DNA of 64,000 nucleotides from Henckelia pumila (GCF_033568475.1 NC_133120.1:85268151-85332150), one strand, 5' to 3'. Positions 23,246 to 37,392 are shown, counted from the first letter of the stretch. Translations and numbers: made by a program. Notes: generated by a model from the letters alone, not told the origin.

Positions 23246-24540
23246 ATGAAACCTCATTATTTGATGGAAGCAAAGAAGTTGTTTTTAATATATGATATGT
23301 GAATGTATAATTATTTTTTCAAAACAATTATTTTTCATCGTTTTGGATAGATCGAATTTTGTGTTGTCTGTATCTTATGATCTTGATATTCAAAATACAG
23401 ATGAAACATCTCCTAGAACATTTGTATTGAACGAGAAGAAAATATTGCAACCATGTATTATTCGTTGACATATGTATATATTCTCCGGTCCATTTTATTA
23501 TATAATGTTAAAGTTGTATTTATTGATAATTCTAGTCCCCCAATTTGTGTACTCGATCGAGGGAACAAGGCCATGTGAGAAATGTTTATATATTCCTTCC
23601 ATTCTGTTTTTTTTTTAATTAAGATTAATGCTAAATTTGTAGTTTGTACGTATACAAGGTAATATGACCACGAGTTATTGACATCGAATATATATACATA
23701 AATTTCATGCGTTGTGTTCACGATAATTAAATATTGACAATTTTTTTTTATAAAATTTGAATGATTGAACAATTATGTTCGTCAATTTTGGAGGGTGATT
23801 GGAGTTTTATAAAAATGTGATGGTGGTTGGGAGCACATGCATTACATGATTCAAGTTTCAATTATATATCGATCAAAGTAATAATATTATTTTAATAAAT
23901 ATTTTAGTATAATTAGAAGTATATTCGTACTTTTTTTTTCACTGAATTTGTAAAATTAGCTTCAAGCATATATTAATTCATGTGTATAATACAGAGTAAT
24001 TTTCACTTGATTTTGTTACCAATTAAATAAAATCATTTACATTAAATTAGTTTTAGTTTATTTCTTAGTAAGAAAATTAAGTAAATATTTCCAAAAAAAA
24101 TATAATCAAAATGTCAATAAAAATATTTCTGGAACTTTATTTTATCTCTTGTTCGATTTTTCAAAATTTTAATGAAGTGAAATAAGATAAGTTATGTATT
24201 TCAAATTCAGAATCGATATATGAGAGAATCTAATCATATTGTAATTTTTAAATTTAATTTTAGTTAATAGTTGGCCTTTAATTTGATTTAACCAAAGTTA
24301 TCAAAATAAAGAAAAAATATTCAATATATTAAAATTTTGCAATTGCAGTGAAAAATTTTATATATTTTATTTATATAATAATTTTAATTTTTAATTCAAA
24401 ATATAAGTTTCCAATGTCAATCAAAATTGTATTTATTAATAAAATCATAAATGTTTTGGCAAAGTAATATTTTTGGAGTCCTCATCTTATTTTTATTTAT
24501 TTTTCATTTGAGGTATATATTTGGAATATGTGGAAGAGCC
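23246..24540. other. Aux/IAA 3' flank and AT-rich spacer
   Basis: Probable 3' UTR for the first 150-250 bp. An open frame of 104 codons on the minus strand near 23458 has no recognisable features, and I do not call it. Confidence 0.5.
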
Positions 24541-25476
24541 CATGGGACTAACCCAATATAATAATTGACTCATTACAACAGTTCTCGATCTTATAAAATT
24601 TAATGGGCCATTTTATAAATTGTCCCATTAAGCAGGAGTTGTTTGGGACTATCCAATATAATATATGACCCATTACAACAAATCTCGATCTTAGAAATAT
24701 TAATGGGCTATTGTATAATTGGACCATTAAGCAGGAGTTATTTGGGAATACCCGTTCCAATATAATAATTGGCCCATTATAACAATTCCCGATCTTAGAA
24801 AAATTAATGGGCCATTGTATAAATTGGCTCATTAAGCAGGAGTTTTTGGGACTAACCCAACAATTATTGATTCATTACAAGAAATTTAGATCTTAGAAAA
24901 ATTCATGGGCTATTCTATAATTGGCCCATTAATCAGGTGCATTTGGGACTACCCATTACAACATATATCGATATTAAAAAAATTAATGGGCCATTGTATG
25001 AATTGGCCCATTAAGCAGGAGTTATTTAGGACTATCCAATATAATAATTGACCCATTACAACAAATCTCGATCTTAGAAAAATTAACGGGCTATTGTATA
25101 ATTGGCCCATTAAGGAGGTGGTGTATCTCGATATTAGAAAAATTAATGGGCCAATGTACGATTTGGCCCATTAAGCAGGAGTTACTTCAGACTACCCAAT
25201 AAATTGGACCATTACAACGAATTTCGATCTTAGAAAAATTAATGGGCTTTTGTATAATCGTCCCATTAAGCAGGTGCATGTCGATATTAGAAAAATGAAT
25301 GGGCCATTATATGAGTTGTCCCATTAAGCAGGAGTTATTTGGGACTACCCAATATAATAATAGGCCCATTACAACAATCCGATCTTAGAAAAATTAATTG
25401 GCCATTTAATAATTGGCCCATTACAACAAATCTCGGTCTTAGAAAATTTATGGGCCTTTGTGTAAAACGGCCCATT
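24541..25476 (+). promoter_or_regulatory. Tandem array of site II (TGGGCY/RGCCCA) elements upstream of RPS15A
   Basis: Irregular tandem repeat of about 100 bp, sometimes shortened to 59-80 bp. A typical unit has GGGACTACCCAATATAATA, then CCCATTACAACAAATCTCGA, TTAGAAAAATTAATGGGC, TTGTATAATTGGCCCATTA and AGCAGGAGTTATTT. I count 17 TGGGCC/TGGGCT or reverse hexamers, usually as an inverted pair about 12 bases apart. Site II elements bind TCP factors and drive ribosomal-protein genes. The array ends about 25 bp before the telo-box of RPS15A. Confidence 0.75.
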
Positions 25477-25498
25477 AAGTGCCAGTAAATACAGGTGC

Positions 25499-25506
25499 TA
25501 GGGTTT
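25499..25506 (+). promoter_or_regulatory. Telo-box (TAGGGTTT) of RPS15A
   Basis: The inverse of AAACCCTA, a motif common near transcription starts of plant ribosomal-protein genes and cooperating with site II elements. Transcription probably starts close by. Confidence 0.65.
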
Positions 25507-26215
25507 CGAGAATCCAGAATTGAAAGAGAGTTCGGCGCCCGCTTCCTGCTGATTCTCGGCCGTCTGGTAAGCTGAAACTCTACTGCCTCAACTCGTCATA
25601 GCTCAATTTTGTTATTGTAGGTCGTATTCCTGATCCTTCTGTACGTGAATTATTTGATGAATTTATTTAGAAACTTATGATTTTGACGAGAACTCATTTC
25701 CTTTGATCAATGCCTTCTGTTAGCTTAATCGATTCACTGTCTTTTACCTTATGTTCTAATTAAAATTGTTTCATTTCAAGCTTTTACATTCTGTTTGTGT
25801 GTGTGCGTGCTTTTTTTAGTGATTTGAATTAGATAGCGTCAATGGAATTTTGAACAGTATGAGTGGTATATCACGGGCCTTCTTGCCTTGGTTGACTTCG
25901 ATTGATGTTTAAATATGTCTTAATCTGAGACATTAGCCTTTTGAGTTTTTTCTTCATTTTTTTTTTTTGAGAAAATTAGCCTTTGAATCTCGAGGTTACA
26001 GCATTTGCGTTCGTTTGTTGTAAGCGGTGTGGCGACATGGATTTTGATGGTCCGACTTACTGTATTTTGAGGGCAAGATTCAAATTTTCTTCAAGAAATT
26101 ACTTGTAAAATCAATGTTTTTTTAAAAAAATTTCTTGTTGACCCTGTTTGGTATGATTTATGATATTAACTTATTTAAATGTGGTATTATGGCCACGGTG
26201 CAGTCTTCTCAGTAA

Positions 26216-27216
<1,001 letters not shown>

Positions 27217-29509
27217 GGGCTTAAACTTGTTTCGAGGTTTAGTTTCTTTTATGAAGAGATTTTGATGTGATTTTAAACTTGCTTAGTTTTGGGATGTTTC
27301 AATGTTCGGTTATTGATTGTTACTTCAATTGCAAACTGGGATTTTAAAGTGACTTCTCGATGTTGTGTCTATTATTTTTGGCTCAAAAGTTTTGAATGAT
27401 TTGGTTTATCAAGTGTTTATCTCGAATAATATATTTATCTTTTCATATCTAATACTTTTTTCCTATTAAAGTTCGCAAACTCACTTACGCACATACGTGA
27501 ACAAACGGGTTTATAACTTGAAAATTAGTTTGTACCGTTGGCCGAAAAGAATGGCTCTCCTACGGTGACAAAGCATAACCTCACCCCAATCGTTTTCATC
27601 AGCAAAATATGTACGAAAACTAAATTAAACAAGTAAATAAAGAAATCAAATTAACCCGATCGAATTTTGATAACTGAACTAATGGTATAATGGTCAAGAT
27701 TCAAGAACCAAGTAAAAAAGAAAAATTGAATCCGAGTTTGATCCCATAACTAATCGTTTGTATTACGGAACAAATTTCTGAATTTCGTTGATATCTCGAA
27801 ACCATCAATCTTCAGGGAAAAAAAGTCAAACCCAAAATTCTTGGAGGCTTCTTTTTTAAGGTTAAAATAGCAAATATTCAGAGTCCTGTTGATTTTTTTT
27901 CCCCGAAGTATGATATCAAGCCCTGAGAACGAGTTGATTGACATTCTTGAAGGCACGGGTGCTGCCATCTATCTCACATTCCAAATCCATTTACAGGAAA
28001 ATCTCTCAGGCTTCCATCCTACGAGCTGGACTCGGAGTCGATGAAACAAATGGGTATTGTTACCAACTGGTTCGAGTGTCATATGAAAAGGTTCAAACAA
28101 TACTCGAAAAACATGATGTAAGACTTATAATATACTCGTCCGGCAAGAAGTCATAGATACTATAAGACGTAGCATTATGTGTTGTTTCCGTTTCTCACAT
28201 CCGTCTCCTATTGACAAGAATTCACAAGTCACATCTTCCACGTTTAGAATAAGTTTCCATTTTAGTAATTCAATATTGAATTTCTATTTGTTTTCAATAT
28301 AGGAAGTTTACAAGTCATTCCGTCGACATCACGATAAATTTGTTAGGTCATGAGGGCTATATAACTTGATCTAGGGGTCAATGGGTTAAGTATGAAAATT
28401 TAAAGCTATTAAGATATAGGATCATGGAAACAGAATACAATGAACTTGAGAGATTCATGCAAGCTAATTCAGACACGCTAATATGGAGATTCCAAGTACA
28501 AGAACGAATTTGTTTTTATTGATTGACACATTTTGTTTTGTTCAAACACAGAATCTTAAACAGTGTCCGTGTTTTAGAAGTGAATGAAAGAGCCACGATC
28601 ATAATAATTGGGAAAGATGATGATGCTGCTCTCGGTTTAGAACATGCCGTCCGCAGGGCATTACCCCGTGCGGGTGATGTGTAACCCATGATTGGTCAAA
28701 ATTAGTGGGTTCCACGTAGGTTCCACTGATTTTAACCAATCATGAGACGCCAGGGCGGGTAGCATCTACTCAACCGCTACTCTCACTCTCCCAGTAGCAA
28801 ACAATATGAACAAAATGGACAAAACAACATAGAAGAACAAGTAACACAGGAAAGGCATAATTTTTCAAGCACCAGATTTCAAATAGTAAAAGGATTAGCC
28901 AGAAATAAATAAATCACTTTCAAGATTTCTCCACACTCGAACCATAGCTAAGCTAATTAGCTTCCTTCAATTCTTAGCAGCGTCATGTGTTATACCTCGA
29001 GATCTTCAGCCATCAGCGTCGCAATATTTATTTGTGCAAACTTCATCAATTCTACTCATTTCATACAACTTTATCAGGGATGCAGTTATCTGCGTGTCCC
29101 CGAATGTCATGAGCTAATTTCATGTCATAAATTTAAGAGATTCTGCAAGTATAATGCATTAAAAAAAAGCTATATCCCAATTGAACCACTTATTCAAATC
29201 AAAATAATAAGTTCATATGTCATAAAGGATAAGTCAGAGCCAATAGTTACCAGAATTTCCATCGGACAACACTATTAAGAAACATGAAGACAATAGGTAA
29301 AAGAATTCATCAATATGAGATTACACCTTTGATTTGATACCCCGCCGTAAAGTAAAGGCCAAGGGAGTAAAAGAACGTTCCTTATTATAGCTTTTGAATC
29401 CGAGAAAAATGATAACAGTAGCTTGAATACACAAATTTCAAACTGAAATCCAAAGCCAAGCTAAACTACTCCCCAGAAATCAAGAATCCAACCAAAATAA
29501 TCCCCAATT
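27217..29509. other. Spacer between RPS15A and PRA1
   Basis: RPS15A 3' UTR, then 2 kb without a supportable gene. Open frames of 72 codons on each strand around 27750-28156 overlap and have no domain. 28985-29278 is probably 3' flank of PRA1. A small fold-back lies at 28687-28744. Confidence 0.45.
28687..28744. repeat. Short fold-back (MITE-like) repeat
   Basis: Arms of 22 bases (CATGATTGGTCAAAATTAGTGG at 28687-28708 and its near-complement at 28723-28744) surround a 14-base loop. Flanking GC-rich sequence (GTGCGGGTGATG and GGGCGGGTAGCATC) suggests that a longer element once existed. Confidence 0.6.
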
Positions 29510-30034
29510 TCAGACACTAGCGTATTGTCCCCTGGGACTATCCACAACATTAAGCAACGACCCATATGGCGAATCTTCCAAAGAATCCTCAGGCGCCCTC
29601 AGAATCGCGTGAAAAAATATCACAAAGGCCCCAATTATCAAAGCAAGGAACAGACTTAACCAAGCTTTAGTCCAGAAAAGCGCACCCAATGTCAGTACGG
29701 CAAGAAAACCCACAACCAATTTTTGGTCAATATCGTATTCAAGAAGAGATAAAGGCTCGTCACGAAAGAAAACTAAGAACGTCCAGGCGGCAAAGATGCA
29801 CAGGAAGAGAATCAGGTTGAGCGGGTGGGTGATGAGGGCCAGGAGGAAGATGGCAAGAGTGAGGAGAGCGTAGTTTGGAAGGAAGAAGCGGAGATTTTGA
29901 GTGAGGCGATTGGAGGATTCGGAGAGGGATAAGGGGATGCTGAGAGAAGATGGGTCTAGGAATTGTCGCCATGGGCGTAGGCCGGCGGCAGAGGTGGTGG
30001 CGCCAGACGGTGGAGGCGGCGATGACATTTGCAA
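29510..30034 (-). CDS. PRA1 family protein, 174 aa
   Basis: Prenylated Rab acceptor family: an integral membrane protein of the ER/Golgi/endosome system thought to act on prenylated Rab GTPases in vesicle trafficking. Single exon, as in most plant members. An N-terminal proline/serine-rich cytosolic stretch is followed by the family signature WRQFLDPSSLSIP and NRLTQNLRFFLPNYALL. Two hydrophobic hairpins come next (about residues 54-90 and 106-143), separated by FFRDEPLSLLEYDID. The acidic C-terminus has APEDSLEDSPYGSLL. The start could be Met1 or Met3. Subgroup not assigned. Confidence 0.92.
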   Translation of the reverse strand: MQMSSPPPPSGATTSAAGLRPWRQFLDPSSLSIPLSLSESSNRLTQNLRFFLPNYALLTLAIFLLALITHPLNLILFLCIFAAWTFLVFFRDEPLSLLEYDIDQKLVVGFLAVLTLGALFWTKAWLSLFLALIIGAFVIFFHAILRAPEDSLEDSPYGSLLNVVDSPRGQYASV

Positions 30035-30150
30035 ATTCTTGGAAATTTCCTTCCTTCGGTAAAACTGGAGAGAATACAGTCAGTCGGTCACGATGGAAAG
30101 CCAAAAAAAATCAATGCATTCGAGAAGTAATAAAATAAAAAATAGTCATG

Positions 30151-30415
30151 CTCCCCGTCCCAATTATATTATATTGTCCACGTTTTCTTTTTTATTTATC
30201 CCAAATATATAATCATACATCATATTTAGTAATATTTTTATATATTTTTTTTACTAATATACCCCTATTAACTATCCTTGAAAATTATGCAATCATTTTT
30301 TAATACATTAAATAGGGATAAAATAAAAATTGATATAAAATTTACTTTCCCTATAATTTTTTATTAATTCGCGTGAAAACTAAAACACGACAACATATAT
30401 GTGACGGAGGAAGTA
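30151..30415. mobile_element. Stowaway-type MITE (degenerate)
   Basis: The left end CTCCCCGTCCCAATTATATT and right end GTGACGGAGGAAGTA are inverted and match the CTCCCTCCGTCCC ends of Stowaway (Tc1/mariner) MITEs. The expected TA duplication is clear only on the right. The element lies in the upstream region of PRA1. Confidence 0.6.
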
Positions 30416-31323
30416 TTATTTTGATTGAAATTTATTAATTGATTTTTTTTTCATTTGGGTCTCCAAAAATGTATTTTTATTAGATAAAATTGGAATTTTT
30501 TTTCTTTGGATTTTTCTAAACCGTGTGTGTGTTACTGATTATATATATCGCAAATACCACGATGATGTGCCTGAAGTAAATATAAATAATATACTTGCGC
30601 AATAAGAAATGATGGTCTTCCAAATAATTAATTAAGTTGTATAGAATGTGAGATCAATAGATATATTTTTTAACGAAAAATATTGATTGAAACACCAAAT
30701 ATTTTCAATTTATTTAATCATCGTTCCTTCTTTTACTTTATCGTTTCGGGCATTCATGCTCCACATGAAGTAAATGGAGATCAAGGTAGATATAAGAATG
30801 CTCTTTGCACCTTTAAAACATGGAATTTCATAGTATCCTTCCATAGTTCCATATAGTTGATAAATTTATCCCAATCATTAAAAATTGTATCTAAACTTTA
30901 GAGCAATGAATTAATAGAATAGAGGGGAAGGGGTTAAGGGTAAAAAAAGTAACCGAAAACATGTACACATAAAATTTTCATTTTTGTCATTTGAAAGGAT
31001 TAAATCCGTCCCCAACTGGATACATGAATGGATGACAAGATTTGAACACCTAATTATAAGCAAATCAACATTTTCTAAATCCTTACAATTATTTCTTTTT
31101 TCCCAAAAAATACATCTCATTTAAAAAGCGAGAATGTGGTATTTCTAGCTCACTCCCTCAGCTACATAACAGATGGCGAAAAAGAAAACAACACTTAAAA
31201 ATACCTGCAGCATAGTATCAAAACTTATCATAATAAATAATGCAAAGGAAATAACAGAAAATGTACACGGCGAGCACAAGAAACAACACCACAAATTGCA
31301 CTGGTTCAGTTTCTTCCTCGTAT

Positions 31324-34300
31324 TCAGGATTCTCCATACTGCTTTTCCATGATGATCTGCCCAAGCTTTGTGTACAGAGCTTGCTGCTCCTCGAACGTAA
31401 GGTTCATCAATATCTACACCAAACCGAAAACATTTCACACAATCATAATGCATGGATAATTAGATTACATGATGAATGGTTGCTGATATTTTTACCTGGT
31501 CCATGATCATCTCAATCGATAGACTTTGAGACACAACAAATGAGTGGAGATAAATATATGCAAAGACAGCCATCACCATCTGCAAGTAGGTGAGAGTTAG
31601 CCATAGCACAACTGAAATTTGGTAAAATTCTACGATTCAGTGAATTGCAGGCGAGAAGAGAAAATAAATTGTTGAACTATTCTCATTTAGTAGCACCACT
31701 GTCCTACATCGGTTTCCAAGAAGGAACTGAAAATGTCACCAAAATGAGTTCTGCTAACAACTTGGGCTAATTATTTTTGTGAAGCAGGAAATAATGCACC
31801 AGTGATGCGGAGCCCAAATCTCAATTGCATGAGCGCATGGACTCGAGATGGGTTGTGATAAGAGCAACCTCATTTGTTTCCAAAGCAATACAATGACATG
31901 GCAAGAAGTGATAAAAATGCAGCACAACAAATCCTATTGCTGTACAGAGGTAACATATCAAGGAAAAGAGGAACAAGAAATTGCCATCCTCCTAAGTTAC
32001 AGGCCGTTGAACTCTCCAGCCCATCATAAGAGATGACGTTGAAATATATTGCATCTAAAGGCAAAGAAACAGATGTATATGACTGGACTGGCTTCTAGTT
32101 ACTAAAATTATTTTGCCCCCTCCTATCTCCTAAGATGGTCAAAATAAAAACACGAACACATAAAAGTTCCAGGCCAGGTAGAATGTGAGCATGTATAACT
32201 AGGCGTGAGAATAATCTGGTAGAAGACTTCATAAAAATATCGGGAAATAATGGATAAGGTTTCCAAGGGTGAATATATGATGTAAAAAAGATAGATCAAA
32301 CTTAGGCTCTATGAATACATTCCCGTTAGTACAAAGGGCAAATAAATGTACGATGCAACAGTAAAAGCAAGCCTGCCTAGTGGTGAGGAATATACATACT
32401 AGCGTAAAGCAACCATCCGTTTTTGTAATAAAATCAGTAACTTACCTGGCAATCCATCCTATCTGTGATCCCACCATGGCCAGGAATGCTATCACCAAAA
32501 TCCTGTGACGGAGAAAATATACATGTATAAAGGTAGGGTACATTACAAATTTTACAATTTAGAATGGAAATGTTCCACATTTATCAAACCTTGACTTTGA
32601 AAGCCCTTTTGAAGCCACTGGCAAAAAATCCACCAAATGGTGCTATAATTGATGCAAAAAGACCGAGACAAAGTGCATGCCACTGTACAGGAAAAATAGA
32701 AATCTCTCTCCAAGGAAACTGGAAAAAATTGAAGTGTGTAGCAGCTCATTATCATATCCACTTGTCAAATCCAAAATTGAAAGGATGGAACATATAGAAA
32801 ACACAAAATGGTAAAAGATAGCTAACTGATTCATTTACAGGACACTGGCAACCAATTTACAAGAAGTTTGACATAAGCCATTTGTTAACTGCAAGAGGGG
32901 CGATTTACTATAGGCCACCAGATTTATGCAAAAGCCAAAAAGCAGATATAAACTTACCCATTCAGGAAACCAATCCGGTATAGTAAAATCTTCAGGTGTA
33001 AACAATGAACCAGAATCACAGTGAAGCCAGCCAGTTGATAAATCCTACGCAATTCAGTCAAAAGAAAGTTTAAACTTCTAGAAACTGATGGGTGAAGTTT
33101 GAAAATAAGAAGATCTGATGTAAGCCAGAAACAACCTTTCTAGGGCATGTCAACCACTGAAAGCGACCCAATAAGTTTGCAAGCTGAAAATAATTAAAAT
33201 TTAAACACATTAATCACCCCAACATTTTAAAAAGGACAGGCCATGATTGAACTGGATAGCAAAATACTCCATAAAAGCTCCACCATTATATCAAAGATTT
33301 TCTACCACAACAAGGCCAAGATTCAAGCGCTATATCAAAGATTTTCCATCATCTCAATTGTCCACAAATAACTGGAGAATTACATACCACAAAAGCAGAG
33401 ATCATGGTGGTAACAGATGCCCCAATGAAGCCTTCCCATGTTTTCTTTGGTGACAACTTGATCAAAGGAGTTTTCCCGAAGAAGAACCCAAAAAAGTAAG
33501 CAGCAATATCGTTTATAACAATAAGGGATGCTGGAAGAAGGAACCTGCATTGATGCCAAGTGTGTTCGAAACTCTTTATAAAAGTTAATTTAATCAGCGA
33601 CATTGGGTCAAATCTATAATTAGTGTAGGGTATTTATAAGGCTCAGAATCTAAATATCTGAGCTACAAAAGAACTGACATCCTCAAGACATAAAAAAAAT
33701 CAAGCATATGGAAATAAGTGTCTACTAAACGGTCATAAAACAAGAAGTTTCTGAAAGAATTCAGTTAGCTGAACAAGATAATTGAAATATATTAAAGTAC
33801 ATAATATGTGATCTGGCTCAAGTTGATCGGGGTCATCATAACAACACAACCCATTATGTCTAATAGAGAAAACCATCGATCAGTAATTACCATCCATGGG
33901 ATTCAACTGTAAACAAGATTATATGAAAACCAAAACTGTGTTACCAGAAAATTCCTTCAAAAATATTTGCCACTGTAAAAGCTGACTGAGTGAAAACCAC
34001 GATCAAAATCATGTGTGTCCAAGCATATTGGCCAAATTGATACTTGTACATCTTCTTCTTTAGAGTGAGAATGAACCACATGAAACCTGATGTCGCAAAA
34101 GAAGAAAATATTTAGTTTCATATTGACAGCAAATAAGCAAAAAACAAGTCTGTCATTACGACTGAAATGACACATAAGTTCTGAATAGTTACAAAACAAC
34201 ATTAATTTGATGGGCACACAATTAAAACATAATCTATTAGAAAAATAACTTAAAATTAAGATATATCAGATCATATAACAGTAGAGTGCAAGGTCAAGCT

Positions 34301-35460
34301 AGTACCAACCAGCAATATATAAAAAATAGCAGGTGACCATATGATACTTGACAAATTTGCTGACGAGCTTATACAAAACTTTGTCTGTAGTGACAGTATT
34401 CACAAGCCTTTGACTCAGGATCCGGCCATAAAAATATAGCATTGCAGTGAAGAAGAAGTACCTGAAAACAAAGGAATGTTAAAAACTGGGAAAATTCATA
34501 ATATAACTGCATCAAAATCTTTGTTAATTGCAAACTAAAAGTCAAATGCAGTCTAAGAGGCAAATAAAAGTAAGGCAGCACAACAAAAATAGAGATATTG
34601 ATTTAGACATGTGATGAAAGTGGAGCCAAGCACATTAAGTGTATTCAAGGTTATTAAAAACATGGGCACAAATAAGGTGCCTGAACTGGAAATGAAAGAA
34701 TATACATCAAAACCTTCAGGATTTTATTCTATGATAAAAAGCTTATAAAAAATGAAACGTGGCCAATCCTTGTTGAACACATAAAGTTGAGAAAAATTAG
34801 CAAAATGCTGTCAATAATAACTCCAAGTTATGTCAAAAATGAAACTGCATAGTTTTAGTAACAAAATGATATCCAAAGGGAGAAAGAAAATCTTGAGGAC
34901 AAAAAGATCTGGACCACCCCACCAATTTAAGATCCTGAAACCAGGAAGGCGCCTGTCTTCATGTGCTCTTCTGAGTAAATTGAACAGCTCCTTTGCCATA
35001 AATATTTGTATAACCACGACCATGGCCCAGATATAAAGGTGGCCCATGTAAATTACAAAGACAAATCCTCCAATCATCCAGACAGATGAGTATGTGCGGA
35101 TTAGCATTGACTTGTACTTGTTATTATCATTAACAAGTAAATGGCTTCCATTTTCTTTATCAACTTCTGCAGGGACCTGAATTTTTAGAAAGGAAAAGAA
35201 AAGAAATAAGAAATTTGAAGTCACGTGTTTCAAATACAAAACCAAAAGCTGAAAATATTTTTTTATGTAAGTAATCTTATCAGATTCAGCAAGAGAAAAA
35301 AATAAATCAATCGGTTCTCTCACTATATCTATTTAATTCAGCACAGAGCATAAAACTGATTCCCGAGAAGATCACCAACCTCATTTGAACCTCTTCGCCG
35401 ACGCCTTGCCGTAGACCCGCTAGTTGTTGATGGGCCACCAGAACCAGAATCCTTTTGCAT
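31324..35460 (-). CDS. CDP-diacylglycerol synthase (phosphatidate cytidylyltransferase), 426 aa
   Basis: Makes CDP-diacylglycerol from phosphatidic acid and CTP, the precursor of phosphatidylinositol and phosphatidylglycerol; multispan ER-type membrane enzyme. Eleven coding exons in transcription order: 35380-35460, 34923-35176, 34310-34461, 33945-34086, 33388-33544, 33136-33183, 32958-33044, 32590-32718, 32446-32502, 31496-31579, 31324-31413. All are GT-AG and sum to 1281 nt in one frame. The N-terminus is Ser/Thr-rich with an RRRRR patch. Several hydrophobic segments follow, then [13 protein letters not shown] and [12 protein letters not shown]. The family signature spans exons 8-9: [20 protein letters not shown] then GITDRMD, including the metal-binding aspartates. 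Most similar in layout to plant CDS1/2/3. Complete. Confidence 0.96.
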
Positions 35461-36400
35461 CTTCTCTCTATGATTTGAACTCCACTAAATATTCACATAA
35501 ATATATTGATCCAGGAAACCATATGAGAAATCAAAACCAACGACCGCAAAATTTAGCCCCACTAGAACTTTAAGAAGCTGTAATAAAATAACCAAAGTCA
35601 TATGAGAACTTGGTCCTCACCCTTATTCTCTCACCTTAAACACTAGAATTTGTAAAATGAAACTACATAGCAAAGATTAACATGAAAAATAAGGAAAAAT
35701 AGTAAACAATCGCATATATAAACATCTAGTGGCATTTATTCTGATGTTCCTTTTTCATATTTTTTGCTTTTCAGTTCTTAATTCTGAGCTTCTGTCCTAT
35801 CCAAGCAACCATAAAGTCAAAAAAATATGTGAATTATTAGTTTAGGAACAGACACAAAAACTACAGGACGAGCTGAAAAAAGTCATAAGCTTCAAAACAT
35901 GTACTTAGTTCAATATTAATTATGATACAATAACTATAATGTTTCCTATCGATTCTTGAAGTACCAAAAATGAATAACGGCAATCGAAGATTTTTTTTAA
36001 AAAACAAAACAACAACACTAATGAAACACATATTCTCGTACACATTCAAACATGAGGCCAATAAAGCATAGACATAAAATTATATTTTTCTTGACAGCAA
36101 TCGTGTAGCAATTAAGAATTAAAACAGCTAAAAATTTGCATCTTGATAAGAAAAAAAATAAAGTTAAACCAAATCCACAATAAATAACAATTCACAAAAC
36201 CTGTGACAAAGAAATTCACACCAGAGGCCAATAAGAATCGAGAAGCATGCATTTATACGCCCAAAAAAGCACAAGAAAACGTACCAAAAAAACAAACGAG
36301 AAGGAAGATACTCCAATATTAAGGCGAAATGAGTCAATGATAGAGAACAAGAGCGAGAGAGATCTGGCCGTTTCCTTCTAGTGTGTGGCGATTAAGTTCC
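35461..36400 (-). other. 5' UTR and leader intron of the CDP-DAG synthase gene
   Basis: The minus strand has GTACGT at 36284 as a likely donor and TATTTAG ending at 35485 as a likely acceptor. This gives a leader intron of about 800 bp and a short non-coding exon (35461-35484) joined to the first coding exon. The first exon probably extends to about 36400. Inferred from splice signals only. Confidence 0.5.
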
Positions 36401-36568
36401 AGTTGGTGTACTCATTGGTGCAATTTTGTGAAAGATTTGAGTTGAGAGGCCTAAGGGGAAATTAGGCAACACATTGGGGCCCAATCGCAATTGAATTTAT
36501 CGCTTGGATTGAATTTTTGAAAAGAAAATTATAAATATCGGGGTTAAAGTGACAAGGATGGTAGCAAT

Positions 36569-37392
36569 GCTTTCAGACGGCCCGGCCCGGCTTGCTATGA
36601 CCCGCAGCCCATTTGGATTGAGTCGTTCAGGCCCGCCTCCAAACGGCCCGGCTTGCTATGACCCGCAGCCCATTTGGATTGAGTCGTTCAGGCCCGCCTC
36701 CAAACGGGCATAAAAACCCCCCTCCGCCCCGCAGCAGGTTGCTAGCTAGGCGCGTCAATCCGCTAAAATTTTTAAAAAATATCTATAAAAAAATTCAAAA
36801 ATAAAATTAGTATTTCAGATTGAAAAAATATGTCAACATGTAAACAATAATAAATATTATAATCAAACAAATCATATAAAAATTTGATGTTAACTATTAT
36901 ATTTTGGATAAAAAAATCGCATTTTCAAATAATATGAATAATATAAATATATATTTAACAATAAAAAATAATAATGTAAGATATTAAAAATATTAAGAAT
37001 ACTAGTTTTAAACTTTTAAAATCACATTATTATTTAAAAATAATTATTTTTATGCCCATAATTTAAAAAAAATTTAATTTTTTTTTAAAAAAAAACTGGC
37101 GGATCGGTACACCCCGCCCCGTCTCAACCCACGGTTCGTTTAGGTTGGTCCGTTTAAGTTCGCCTCCCATTAAAACAAGGCAAAAACTCATATGAGACGG
37201 TCTCAAGGGTCATTTTTATGAGACGAATCTCTTGTATGGGTTATCCATTAAAAAGTATTACAATTTATGCCAAAAGTATTACTTATTATTATAAATATGG
37301 GTAGGACTGACCCGTTTTACGGATAAAACTGTCTCATACAAGTATTACTCTTAAAACAACAACCCAACCCACCCGACCCGTTTTGACAGCTC
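36569..37392. mobile_element. GC-armed repeat, hAT-like, with internal duplications and a nested MITE
   Basis: The right end GTTTTGACAGC preceded by CCCACCCGACCC, and the left GCTTTCAGACGGCCCGG, resemble the arms of the element at 3635-4221, around an AT-rich core. Target duplication not found. Within the left arm, a 61-bp unit (CGGCCCGGCTTGCTATGACC onward, from 36583) occurs twice in tandem. A second MITE is nested in the right part. Confidence 0.5.
37185..37350. mobile_element. MITE with TGAGACGGTCTCA end
   Basis: The left end has the palindrome TGAGACGGTCTCA. The right end has ACTGTCTCATACAAG. Between them lie AAAAAGTATTAC repeats and ATATGGGTAGGACTGACCCG. I recognise this as a dispersed asterid/Lamiales repeat type; that recognition is from memory of such sequences and cannot be tested here. 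Confidence 0.5.

Noticed and set aside
24541-25476. Peptide from repetitive ORF on the minus strand (24548-24832)
   Set aside because: The frame is created by the tandem DNA repeat and has no independent coding signal.
27750-28156. Possible gene between RPS15A and PRA1
   Set aside because: Opposing 72-codon frames with stops just outside, no splice-joined extension and no family resemblance.
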